Shown one piece after another: positions 24,206 through 34,561 of a stretch of DNA of 64,000 nt. The translations under genes were made by a program, and so were the position numbers. The DNA comes from Cryptomeria japonica. Its lineage: Eukaryota; Streptophyta; Pinopsida; Cupressales; Cupressaceae. The stretch spans positions 605,067,137 through 605,131,136 of the forward strand of contig NC_081415.1 of assembly GCF_030272615.1 (NCBI RefSeq), read 5' to 3'. The number at the start of each line of letters is the position of its first letter. Positions within the stretch are counted from its first letter, which is position 1. Under the pieces are notes generated by a model that had not been told where the DNA came from, searched no databases, and saw nothing but the letters and a program-made list of their open reading frames with translations.

Positions 24206-24697
24206 TTCAAATGATTGAATTTCAAAAAATACCTGGAAATAGTCGCTGGTGATAAACCCTAGATATCTCCTTCAAATGCAATTGAAAATGCTGATGGTTC
24301 CTTTTGATCACTTTGAATCACCTCTGACATTCTCTGTATCACTCTGAATGCAAGGTGAACATACTGAAGTGAATTATTCCTTTTATCCTTCAAAAAACCC
24401 TATTTCACCATCGACATAAATTATAAATGCCTTCCAGTGAGACATACTGAATCTCGATTCAACATATATATGTCAAATAAACTTCTTAGAAGTATAGAAC
24501 TTCCTTCTAGATCTCTCTTTCTTAGGGAATATGTAGGATTTGCATGAAATTTTCCTACCCCTAAGGCATCTACCTCAGTTACCAAATGAGCTTCCTATCG
24601 GTGCAGGAACATTCTACTCTTTCGGTTGAGTAACCAGTGTAGTTTCACCTCTCCATTGATCATCTGACTTCCTAACCCATCTCTTGGTATGATCATG

Positions 24698-25793
24698 CTA
24701 GATCTCATCGATCTTTTTCTTTCCTTTATCATTTGATCCATCATTGCTAACCAGTGGATTGTTGCTTTTACAAAACTTGGCTATGTGTCCAATCTTGTTG
24801 CATGCATGGCATGTAACATTGTTCATTGGAATTGCTTTGCTATATACACAATAATTGCTTGACCTGCATTGATTAGCCATGTGTCCAAACTTTCCACATG
24901 CATGATATTTTACATTCATTCTGCAATGTTTTGTCTTATGACCATACTTATTGCATTTGAATCATTGATCGGGGACAAAGTTATAATTCTGATTTGCTCT
25001 TCTTCTACATTGTCTAGCCATATGACCAAATATATTACAAACAAAGCATCTACCATTAAATTTGTGAGTATTGAATTATCTTACCAGTGTCTTTTGGTTC
25101 CAGTTGTTCTGATCATTCTCCTTACCGAACGAGTGATCTTCATTTGCAGTACCAGAGGTTTGACCTTTTTCAAATCCAAGTTCTCTGTAGTCTTTATTCT
25201 TCCTTTGACTCTTCAATAATTCATTAAGTTGTGCCGAACTACCCCTAAATTTATCCTTATACTCATTTGCAATAGTCAGATCATCTCTTAGGATTGCCAT
25301 TTGTCTTTCAAGTTCTTGTTCATTATTTTGGAATTGCATGAATTCTATTCTTAACACATCATTTTCATGAGTTAACTTGATGCATTATTCAGATGTGTCC
25401 TTCAATGATCTAGCAAGGTCTTCTTCCTTTTTCTTTCTGTCTTCAATTTCTTTTACTATCCTCATAGTTAGGGCTTGTGTTTCATTCTTCATAACTTCAT
25501 TTTTTTTACTCATCTTTTGGCATAGGTTTTTCAGGGTGTCCTTTTCAATTATCATCTTAACATTGCAATTGTTCCCATAGTTCCTTCAATTTGGCTTGAG
25601 CACTAGATAGCTTTTCTTGCCGAGTGATAATGAATTCTTTTGCAGATCTAAGCTCATCTTCCAGCTTTATGTTCTTAACCTTTTTAGCTTCAAAATATTC
25701 AAGAGGAACTTCAAGTTGTTGCCTTAAACAGATCTCCATGGATTCTAGATTCAGGATCTTCCTCAAGATGTTACGCTTCCTCCGAGGCACAAG
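24698..25793 (-). pseudogene. Element A ORF1: gag-like protein with four zinc knuckles
   Basis: It begins right after the primer site. The first part is a long charged helix (KVKNIKLEDELRSAKEF, then KLSSAQAKLKELWEQLQ; 25793-25557). After a frameshift more coiled coil follows (NNEQELERQMAILRDDLTIA, about 25320). Then come four knuckle-like words: CFVCNIFGHMARQC (about 25050), FKCNKYGHKTKHC (first Cys changed, about 24960), YHACGKFGHMANQC (about 24905) and CHACNKIGHIAKFC (about 24810). Such knuckles bind RNA in nucleocapsids, so a packaging role is likely. The coiled coil does not resemble the usual Copia gag core seen in 1 and B. Several stops and at least one frameshift make it inactive. Confidence 0.7.
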
Positions 25794-25805
25794 GCTTTGA
25801 TACCA
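25794..25805 (-). other. Primer binding site of element A, tRNA-Met type
   Basis: On the minus strand the bases are TGGTATCAAAGC, two bases inside the LTR. There is one G-to-A change from the initiator tRNA-Met site TGGTATCAGAGC. Confidence 0.85.
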
Positions 25806-25807
25806 AT

Positions 25808-26955
25808 TGTTGGAATCCAAGAACACTGAGAGGGGGAGTGAATCAATGTTCTATTGGAATATAATATTTTAGCCTTATCAAAACATTCATTCATCAACCA
25901 ATAAACATAAATACATGTAATTAAAACAAATAATGCAAGCACATAAATGAACACTATAACACATAAAGTTTATACGTGGAAAAACTCAATGAGGAAAAGC
26001 CATGGTAGGATTTGTGACCCACAATATCATTTCACTGGCTGTATGAAGAGATATTACATACAATAGGGGCCTGCACATGTAGGAAGGCACCACAACCTAG
26101 AGCACACTTTTCATCATACAGTCTCACTAAATACAATCAATTTCTGATACAAAACAACAAAACTGAAATCATATAATGCATCTTCTATGCCTGATTGAGT
26201 TCTAGTTAAGGCTCCGACTATTCCGATTCTTAAACCCTAAACCCTTGCCAAAATAACATACACCTTATCTACAGATCATTACAGAATATTGCTTTCGCAT
26301 ACAATTGATCTCACATACAAAAAATTTGTGACTTAGATATAATCTCCAATGTTATATCTTAAATGACCTAATAGACTTACTTATATACCCTTACAAACAT
26401 TTATGCCATATGTTAGTTTACATATAAAATGATAATACATGTTGGTTAATTAAAAAAACATATGAATTATAAAATGCTTGAGTTTCGATGAAGGCTCTAA
26501 CTGTTCTGATTCTTAAACCTTAAACCCTTGCCAGAATAACATACACCTTATCTACAAATTATTACAGAATATTGCTTTCACATATAAATGATCTCGCATA
26601 GATAAAATTCACATGTTAGATCTAATCTCCAATGTTATATCTTAAATGACCTAACAGACTTGCTTATATACCCTTACAAACATTTATGCCATATGTTGGC
26701 TTACATACAAAATGATAATACATGTCGGTTAATTAAAATAACATATAAATTATAAAATGCTTTGCCAATATACTATCCTTTGCCAGATCTCCAAATGATG
26801 TCGGCTTGCCATACCGGTACCTATTTTTTTGGTTAGCATGAAATCCTTTATGTCGGTGAAGTGTCTATCGATGCTGGTATTGGTGAACTAAAATATGTTG
26901 TCGATGTTGCCATCAATGACAATATAAAAAACCGAATGAGTGTCAATTGCCAACA
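25808..26955 (-). repeat. 5' LTR of element A, with internal duplication
   Basis: The 1148 bases match the 3' LTR (19960-20830), but a segment of about 283 bases is present twice in tandem (about 26195-26477 and 26478-26760; both contain 'aacatacaccttatctaca' and 'ccttacaaacatttatgcc'). The two copies have diverged, so the duplication is not recent. It sits in the outer half of the LTR, upstream of the probable transcription start. Confidence 0.88.
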
Positions 26956-26960
26956 CACAC

Positions 26961-27252
26961 TTTATTTGTCAAGTGCAACAATCAAAAGAGGGAAAGGGAC
27001 TTAGAAATTTAGATACAAAGATTCTCATCAAACTTGTAGCCTTAATAGCTTACTAAGCACAAGTATTTGGGATGAAAGGAAATTGGGAAGGTTGAAAAGG
27101 AAAACATAATCCCATAACTCAAACAACTTTCTCATTCAAGCACACACTATCCTTAATTCTCTCCATATTTTCCACTTCCTAAAAGATGATTTCGTACTTC
27201 AACAATTTTGAAAAAAAAAAATTTTGGAGTAATGAGTTTAGGGACAATTATT
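26961..27252. other. Short spacer between elements A and B
   Basis: About 300 bases of AT-rich unique-looking sequence with an A run near 27216 and no coding signal. It is bounded by the CACAC duplication of A and the AGTAC duplication of B. Confidence 0.5.
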
Positions 27253-27257
27253 AGTAC

Positions 27258-28365
27258 TGTTAGGATAAATGGTGAACAACTGAGAGGGAGGGGTGAATCA
27301 GTTGTTAACAAATTATATTAATCAAACCACTTTATAACCTTTAACCAGAGCACATAAACATTGAATACCAAAATAGCAGAAATAGATATCGATAAGCAAT
27401 AAAACTTAAGAATGAACCAGAGAATTAACACAATGCAACCATACCACATAACACCATGATTTGTACGTGGAAAACCTGATAAAGGGAAAACCATGGTGGG
27501 AAGCCTACCCACAGTCAGATGATACTTCTGCAAAAAAGTATGTGATACAATGAGGGGATTGCACATGCAGGAAGGCACACTACCTAGAGCGTACTACTCA
27601 TTACAAAATAGTCTCACTGACTACAGAGAGGTTATAACCACCTCAAGATAATTGGACTCCAATACAAAAGAATGAACTACCAGAGATAGCATCTACCATG
27701 CCTGATTACAATCTCGATTAAACTCAATACTAGAGGCCTTTGAGCTCTTACTTAAACCCAATTCGATCACCTATGATCGACCAAATCTCATTTGCATATG
27801 ATATTGCATTCCACGACCATGACACTTATTTTCTATTCCATTCCATGATCTACAATGAGATCTTACATCACTTTATACAAACCCTAAGGCCTAAACCAAC
27901 TAGGTCAGCCACCTACAAGATATTACAATAAGATCATTACATACATTCACATTACAATGATATCCCATATCATCTTAAGACCAAAACAACAATAACCAAT
28001 CCATAAAATATCCCGGTAATGTGTAGAGAACATGTTAACATGATACCAGTCCATAGCCTAGATAGGCACCAGACCTAATCTGGGTCTACTATTCCAAAGC
28101 AATGACTTCGATCAATTGAGGCATGATCAAGGATCACCTTCTGCATCCTAAATTGCATTTAGAAGCCACACCAACACCACGAAGCATTATGTCAAAGATT
28201 CTCAGTGAAAGCTCTGCCTGTTAAACCTTAAACCCTTACCAATAACATAAGATCTTCTACCAGTAACCAAAACCTGTATGTCGCTAACCAACCATAATAG
28301 CTATTGTTGACATCAATGACAAAACATCAATGCAACACATAATCAATTCATCCATATTGCTAGCA
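27258..28365 (-). repeat. 3' LTR of Copia element B
   Basis: It ends inwardly at 28365, where the expected GCCAACA is changed to GCTAGCA. Its outer edge at 27258 (TGTTAGGATAAATGG) adjoins AGTAC. It aligns along its whole length with 34562-35670. Confidence 0.9.
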
Positions 28366-28564
28366 ACCTCGCCCTTTGGCATTGATGGCAACACTAGATG
28401 TCAAAAACATCTAAGTACCAAAAAATGTCAAACAAGCCTCCCCCTGTAGAATACAACCAACAATTTCTTGTATATATCTTTGAATATCAATAACTCTCCC
28501 CCTGTGAATAATATCTCTGTAAATTCCTAAAATTTATTTTTCACATCACTATCTCTCCTCCTTT
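28366..28564 (-). other. Polypurine tract of element B and neighbouring tracts
   Basis: On the minus strand the LTR-proximal tract reads ATGCCAAAGGGCGAGGT (28366-28382), two changes from the block in 1, A and D. Further purine tracts stand at 28437-28446, 28493-28503 and 28551-28564, mirroring the repeated tracts before the 3' LTR of element 1. Confidence 0.7.
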
Positions 28565-28723
28565 GACATCAATGCCAGAAATCTGACAAAAATATCAAAG
28601 GAAGAATATAAGCCTCTAAATCTTAAAGCTGACTACTCCTCCTAAGCAGTAGCACCATGCATCAGTGCTAGAATGAATATTATCTCTGATAATGCATGTC
28701 AGACTGATGCCAAGCCTCATCAA

Positions 28724-29499
28724 TCAAGTCTTTGTCGGAGGGGTAGAAGCCCCTAATCTGTCTCTCAAATACTCAAATGATTCCTTAGACAGTGTTTTAG
28801 TGAATATATCTGCAAACGACTCTTTAGTGTTCACATAAACCAATTTGACTTCCTTTTCTTCCACCTTGTCCTTCAAAAAGTTATATTTTATTGATATGTG
28901 TTTAATCTTAGAGTGAAATATTGGATTCTTAGACATGTCAATAGCTGCATAGTTATCACAATAGATAACTACCAATTCACTACAATGTACCTTGATATCC
29001 TTCAACATTTTCTTCATCCACAAGACTTGAGTGCAATTAGTTGCTTCTGCAACATTTTCAGCTTTTGCAGTAGATAAACAAATGCATGACTGTTTTTGTT
29101 GATCCATGAAACCAATTTCTTTTCAAGAAAGAAAGCTCTACCAGAAAATCTCTTCATGTCATCAGTATCTCTTGCCCAATATGAATCTTTATATGCACAT
29201 AAAGTGAAGTTATCATCTCTAGAATACCATAAGCCATATTTTGTTGTTCCTTGCAAATATTGGAATATCCTCTTTACTGCACATTCATTATTTTCTTTAG
29301 GATTACTTTGATATCTTGAAACAATACTTACTGCATTCATAATATTTGGTCTAGTCTGAGTTAGATATAACAAGCCACCAATCATAGACTCATACCTTGT
29401 CGGATTTACCGGTGTTGATGTATCTTTGATAGATAATTTCTCACTAGTCACCATAGTAGTTACCGGTTTGTAATTATCCATACCAAACTTCTTCAACAA
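28724..29499 (-). pseudogene. Element B RT C-terminal part and RNase H
   Basis: The frame 29499-29014 reads MLKKFGMDNYKPV, then [20 protein letters not shown] (the stretch deleted in element 1), and RNase H CAYKDSYWARD, where the usual first catalytic Asp of Y-T-D-A is Lys in C-A-Y-K-D (alignment dependent). After a frameshift the last part, 29107-28724, contains VVIYCDNYAAIDMSKNPIF and ADIFTKTLSKESFEYLRDRL and ends at the TAG at 28724. Together these remove template RNA during cDNA synthesis. Confidence 0.85.
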
Positions 29500-29634
29500 T
29501 TCCCTTAGATACTTAGTTTGATAGATAAAGATGCCTTTGTCAGTTTCAGTAATCTACAAACCTGCAAACAATCTCATCTCACCAATCATGGATATTTCAA
29601 ATTCATTCTTCATATTATTAGAGAATTCCATGGA

Positions 29635-30240
29635 CTATTTCTCTTCACCTTCAAAAATGATATCATCAACAAATACTTCAATAATCAGAATATCATCATC
29701 AATGATCTTATAATATAAATTACTATCAACACTGCCTTTAGTAAAACAAAGCTTCAAAAGATATTTATCCAACATTGCATACCAAGCCCTACGAGCTTGT
29801 TTCAATCCATATAAAGCTTTCCTTAATGTGCAAAACATATTCTTATCATTTGTTAGTGAAAATCCATCAGATTGCTAAATGTGTACCTCTTCCTTCAAGT
29901 TCACCATTTAAAAATGTACATTTAACATCCATTTGATAGACCTTATAGTTCTTATAAGCTGCATAGGCACAAAATAGTCTAACAGCTTCAATTCTAGTTA
30001 CAGGTGCAAATGTCTCACCATAATCAATTCCTTCCATTTGATAATATCCTTTACAGACCAATCTAGCCTTGTGTTTTTACAACTTGACCATCCTTATTCA
30101 CTTTATTCCTAAAAACCCATTTAGTTCCAATGACATTGTTATTTTAAGTTCGGGGAGCTAAAGTCCAAGTCTCATTCTTCTCTATCTAATCTAATTCATC
30201 TAACATAGCCTTTAACCAATGTTTATCTTTACACGCTTAA
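29635..30240 (-). pseudogene. Element B reverse transcriptase core, frameshifted
   Basis: The first RT part lies at 30061-29867 ([35 protein letters not shown]). A frameshift follows near 29880, then 29838-29635 carries LYGLKQARRAWYAMLDKYLL and the active-site box VFVDDIIF with both Asp kept. The linker upstream (about 30090-30300) has several stops. It is clearly homologous to element 1. Confidence 0.85.
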
Positions 30241-30553
30241 ATAACAGATGATGGTTCAATTTGAGAAATAAGACATACCTCTTCATTTGTCAGTCTTCTT
30301 CTTGTCATAACTCCCTTGTTCCTATCTCCAATGATTTGATCTTAAGAATGATTTAACCTTACATACATTGGTGTCTTCTGAACTTCAAGTTCATTGATCT
30401 GATCATCATTCATAGTTGAATTTTCTGTTTGTGTCGATGTAACTATCTCAGTGTCCTTTACCGGCTAAGGCATTTCTAGTTCAGTTATGATCATTTCCAC
30501 TATCCGATCCCTATCATATGATATGGATTAATTTTTGTATTGTTCATCCACTT

Positions 30554-31242
30554 TCACATTTGCGCTCTCCACAATTTTTTGCAATCTTTTGTTATAGCAT
30601 CTATATGCTTTGCTTTGAATTGAATATCCAATAAATATCCCTTCATCACATTTAGGATCAAACTTCTCAATTGAATCATCCCTTTTGATATAACATTTAC
30701 TTCCAAAAATTCTAAAATATTTAACAGTAGGTGCATGACCAAACCATTATTCATAAGGGGTCTTACCGGTTTCACCTTTGATGTGAACTTTGTTGAATGT
30801 GTAGACTTTTGTACTCACTACTTCTCTCCAGTAAATGTGAGGCAATTTGACTTCCATCATCATATTTCTTGCTGCATCCAAAATGGTTTTATTCTTTCTT
30901 TCCACTACTCCATTCTGCTGAGGAGTCCGAGGTGCTGATAATTATCTCCTAATTCTAGTTGTCTCACAATAACTGTTAAATTCATGAGAAGTGAATTCAC
31001 CCCCTTGATTTGATCTTAGACATTTGATTTTCAATCCAATTTCTATTTCTACCTTTTCTTTAAAGATCTTGAATTTCTCAAAGGCTTCATATTTCTCCCT
31101 AAGAAAAGTCACCCACATCATTCTAGAATAGTCATCAATTATCAACATGAAATACCTATCACCTTGAAAGCTTCTAGTCCTTGTTGGACCACATAAGTCA
31201 GTGCGAATCAAATCAAGCACATCATTAGATTTATTATGTATT
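30554..31242 (-). pseudogene. Element B integrase core, second catalytic Asp lost
   Basis: The core reads LDLIRTDLCGPTRTRSF with the first Asp kept (31197-31199). The second Asp position is Asn: LRSNQGGEF, AAT at 31008-31010, where element 1 keeps GAT. The Glu of VVERKN (30900-30902) is kept. A stop lies at 30942, and after a frameshift the C-terminal part continues (PTVKYFRIFGS-like text, 30775-30554, in another frame). The N-terminal part of the same enzyme lies beyond the nested element. Confidence 0.88.
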
Positions 31243-31319
31243 CTCTTTGTGAGATTTTCTCAAGATAGAGGGCATAATTAAAAGCATAAAGAGAGACAAT
31301 AGAATGACAAGAACAAATT

Positions 31320-31434
31320 GTATTGTTCCATCTATGCAATGCATGAGACCTTTTTCCATTAATTTGCTCCATACTTTAATTTTCCATGATGCATAATTAT
31401 GTGGAGTTAAAGGTGGAAATTTATGAGGACTCAT
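31320..31434 (-). pseudogene. Gag start of the mini element, 38 codons
   Basis: From ATG at 31434 the text reads MSPHKFPPLTPHNYASWK and ends in LMHCIDGTI, the conserved N-terminal gag word of Copia elements. The frame then runs directly into LTR sequence, so the protein is truncated by the deletion and not by a stop. The preceding 960-base leader has no convincing coding content. Confidence 0.7.
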
Positions 31435-32396
31435 TGCAACAAAAATGAAAGAGCACAAAGAAAGAGAGGCACAATCACACAAGACACCCCTCAAAATGAT
31501 GATTTGGCACTTTTTACTTAGTGCGTGTACAATGGGCCACTTGCAAACAATGTCAAAGTGGACTTCTGATTTCAACTTTACAACTACCTCAAAGAGGCCA
31601 AAGAAAACTCAAACTGATAATGCAAGAGATCTAAACTAAGATCCAAGGAAATTACAAGTACCAAATAGGCCAAAAAAGACCAATATTTGAAAGTATAATA
31701 TCCACTCAAAATATCTGAAAATTTTTCATATATTATGAAAGTAGAAAAAAAATATGCACTTTCAAAAAAAATGTCATCTAAAAAGGAGGTCGTATGACAT
31801 CAAATGAAGCCTTTGATGTTGCAAAATTGAGGATTGGATATGTACAGCTGAGAGAATCTGAAAATTCCAAAAAAATTGTGCACCAAAATCAAAAAATAAG
31901 CACACGACTGCGAAAAGCATGAAAAATTAGCCCAAATAAAAAAAAATTGTACCCATAAAGGAGCAAAATTGAGCAAGTAATAAGCCTCCAAAGTTGACCC
32001 AAAAATCCAAACTGCTCAACAGAGAGGGGTCTAAAATTTTTCAAAAATTGTTGACTGGGTGCTAACTCTGCACTGCTAACTAGGCAAAAGGTATGGACCC
32101 CCAAATAAAAAAATTTTAAAAAACATTTTTTAGAAATTATTTTTTTCTTTTTTTTTTGAAAAATCCAAAAATTCCGCACCGTATAGCCTGAATGGGGCAA
32201 AAATATTCTCCAACACCCAAAATTCAAATTTCGCCAAAATAGGTTGAGTTATACTTGATTTTTATGGAAGTAACCTCCCGAACGCAATGGTGAGGTCAAA
32301 AATGCTATAGGATGTCTCCAAAACGTGCAGTACCTTAGATCCAAAAATAGAAGCCTTCCAAGATGTCTCCCAAAACCAATCAATGAAGCCCAAATA

Positions 32397-32408
32397 TCTC
32401 TGATACCA
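32397..32408 (-). other. Primer binding site of the mini element
   Basis: On the minus strand TGGTATCAGAGA directly abuts the LTR. It matches the initiator tRNA-Met site in 11 of 12 bases, the last one differing. Confidence 0.85.
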
Positions 32409-32857
32409 TGTGATATTTTTCCAAGATGAAGGGCACAATAAAAAGCATAAAGAGAGACAATAGAATGACAAGAACAAATTGTATTCTCATCAATATACAA
32501 ATGATCAACCGGATTAACCAATACAATGAATATGGGTCTGCTTATATAGGCAAGGCCATATGGATATATGAGCACATAATCATGACACGTGGCTCAATGA
32601 GAAACAAGGTTAGGTAAGAAATACTAGGCGTAAGTAGGAGAAATAATATAATATTCCACAAGAGGTGGATGACCCACCGAATGTGGAGTGTAACAACAAG
32701 ATAAGACCACAAAAGGTGGACTTTCTCTTACAAGCTATATCCCTATGTGCACACTTCTCTAAGTGTCTCATATCCAAACTATGAATAAATGCATTATCCT
32801 AAGTTAACTTAAGTAAAGTGTAATAATATTCATGATGAATATTTATTCACGCCAACA

Positions 32858-33476
32858 CTCTTAAAAGAAGTTCTAACTTGCTTTCCAAATTGACATTCCT
32901 TACATACCGGATTATGAGGGTTCATAATCTTAGGTATATCTCTAACTGCCTTTGTTGAGCTAATCTTAACAACACAATCAAAATTAACATGACACAACCT
33001 CTTATGCCATAACCAACTCTCATCAATATGAGAAATCAAACATGTCTTATTACCAGTGTTCAAGTGAAGATATTACCTCCAGTCTGCATACCGGTTGCAA
33101 TCTCCATACCAGTTTTGTTAAAGATTTTGCATTTTCTATCTTTAAACTAAAGTCAGAAACCCTTGTCCACCAATTGACCAACACTTAAAAGATTATGCTT
33201 TAAACCTTCTACATAATAGACATTATCAGTATTATGCTTGTCATCCAGAGAAATAATACCTCTACCTTTGATCATACATGCTTTGTCGTCTCCAAATCTG
33301 ACTTGACCGCCATTGTATTCTTGCAGGGACATAAATTTTATTTTATCTCCAGTCATATGATGTGAACATCCACTATCAATTACCCATTCATCCTTGTCTT
33401 CAAATTTTGCTGCCAGGGCCTTTTCTTCATTAATGATAGCTAGTTTCGGTTCATCTTCCTTTAAAGAATAGAACAC
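32858..33476 (-). pseudogene. Element B protease and integrase N-terminal part
   Basis: The protease frame 33476-33153 contains DEWVIDSGCSHHM (active-site DSG kept) and NVYYVEGLKHNLLSVGQL. After a frameshift, 33063-32858 gives the integrase zinc region SWLWHKRLCHVN...VCKEC. At 32858 the mini element interrupts it inside the word equivalent to 'TFKSIS' of element 1. The ORF end read beyond this point belongs to the inserted LTR, not to integrase. Confidence 0.85.
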
Positions 33477-33639
33477 CCATTCCTTTTCATTGCCAGATCC
33501 ACTAGCAGAGTCTGTTGTCGGTTCATCCTCAGACTCATCAATTACTCCTTCCTCATCTACTATGTAGCATTGTTTACTTTTCTTGAATCTATATCTGTTC
33601 TGATTAGGCTTAAATGATTTCTTAACTCTCTCTTTAAAT

Positions 33640-34503
33640 CTTGCATTCCTTTTAGGACTTCTAGATGCAAAATGACCAATCTTATTACATGCAAAACATT
33701 TAAAAGGTGCTTTTCCTTCATGCTTACTTCATATCAGTCCTTTAGGTACACTTCTAGCAAATAAGTCTTCAAGTTGCTCAAATTCTTCATCATCTTTCCT
33801 CATATCTTCCAATTCTTTTGCATATAGGGATTTCCAGTCACTTTGGCCAGTAGATGATGATGCATGAAAAGCAGGTTGAGACTTTGCAACTCTAAAAGGT
33901 CCAAATTCTTCAAGCTCAAAACCAGATAATTTCTCAATCAGAATGCCTCTGTTAACCGAAGTGTTTGTCATTGTTCTCAATTCATTAATTGCAGTTGCCT
34001 TCATCTTGTAAGCCATTGGAAGGGCTCTCAAGACTTTGGAAACTATTTCATCTCCACTCAAAGATCCTCCACAACATTGAATTCTCATGACAATCTCATT
34101 TACTCTTTCCATAAATGTAGCAATTCTTTCATTATCTTCCATCTTCAAGTTTTCATACCTTACCGGTAACCATTAAGTTTAGTAATTTTGATAGTAGGAT
34201 CACCTTTATTCAAAGTTTTCAATGTATCCCACATAACCTTTGCCGATGATTTATCAGTTAATCCCATGATTTGTTGATCAGTAAGTGCACATAAGAGGGC
34301 TTCTCTAGCTCTGCAGGAGCAGGATTGACAAATGTTAGATCATAAAGTGTGTATCCTTTCTCAGTGATCTCCCAAATATCCTTCCCAAGACATCTAAGAT
34401 GAGTCTCCATTCTAATTTTTCATATCCCATAATTTGTTCCATCAAGCTTAGGGATTTCTCTTCTCAAAATATTTGCCAATAGATTTGAAGTATTAGCTGT
34501 CAT
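33640..34503 (-). pseudogene. Element B gag, broken; zinc knuckle lacks its last Cys
   Basis: The start is ATG at 34503, about 45 bases inside the primer site. The N-terminal word is KLDGTNYGI-stop-KIRMETHL, where the stop TGA replaces the Trp (TGG) seen in element 1. A frameshift follows. From 34148 the core reads FMERVNEIVMRIQCCGGSLS to a stop at 33729. The knuckle near 33665-33710 reads CFACNKIGHFASRS, with Ser in place of the fourth ligand Cys. Nucleocapsid RNA binding would be weakened. Tail and protease follow in the same frame. Confidence 0.85.
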
Positions 34504-34547
34504 AGGATCTACCTCAAGCGATTAAGCTTCTGCAAAAGAGGATTCAA

Positions 34548-34559
34548 TCTCTGATACCA
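34548..34559 (-). other. Primer binding site of element B
   Basis: On the minus strand TGGTATCAGAGA lies two bases inside the LTR. It is an initiator tRNA-Met site with one mismatch at the last base. Confidence 0.88.
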
Positions 34560-34561
34560 AT

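Larger units (their letters stand above)
19960..26955 (-). mobile_element. Element A: LTR element without pol, carrying two other ORFs
   Basis: The element is bounded by LTRs of 871 bases (19960-20830) and 1148 bases (25808-26955) and flanked by an exact 5-bp target duplication, CACAC, at 19955-19959 and 26956-26960. A tRNA-Met type primer site follows the 5' LTR and a polypurine block precedes the 3' LTR. The roughly 5 kb between them hold ORF1 (coiled coil plus four CCHC zinc knuckles) and ORF2 (unknown protein with charged regions). No protease, integrase, RT or RNase H motif is visible in any frame. It therefore looks like a coding, non-autonomous element whose cis signals match Copia elements 1 and B. 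Both ORFs are broken by stops and frameshifts. Element D is a second member. Confidence 0.85.
31248..32857 (-). mobile_element. Mini LTR element nested in element B, internally deleted
   Basis: A complete 5' LTR (32409-32857, 449 bases, minus strand TGTTGGCGTG...ATATCACA) is followed by a primer site, a long leader, a 38-codon gag start (from 31434, PPLTPHNYASWKIKVWSKLM) and then only the last 72 bases of the 3' LTR (31248-31319). The target duplication CTCTT (31243-31247 and 32858-32862) is exact, so both outer ends are original. Pol, most of gag and most of the 3' LTR were lost, with the join at the short shared word CAAATTGTATT. It is a separate Copia family from 1, B and C. Confidence 0.85.

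Noticed and set aside
31889-32575. Overlapping minus-strand frames with hydrophobic runs (112 and 108 codons)
   Set aside because: They lie in the leader and LTR of the mini element and have no family words or consistent frame.
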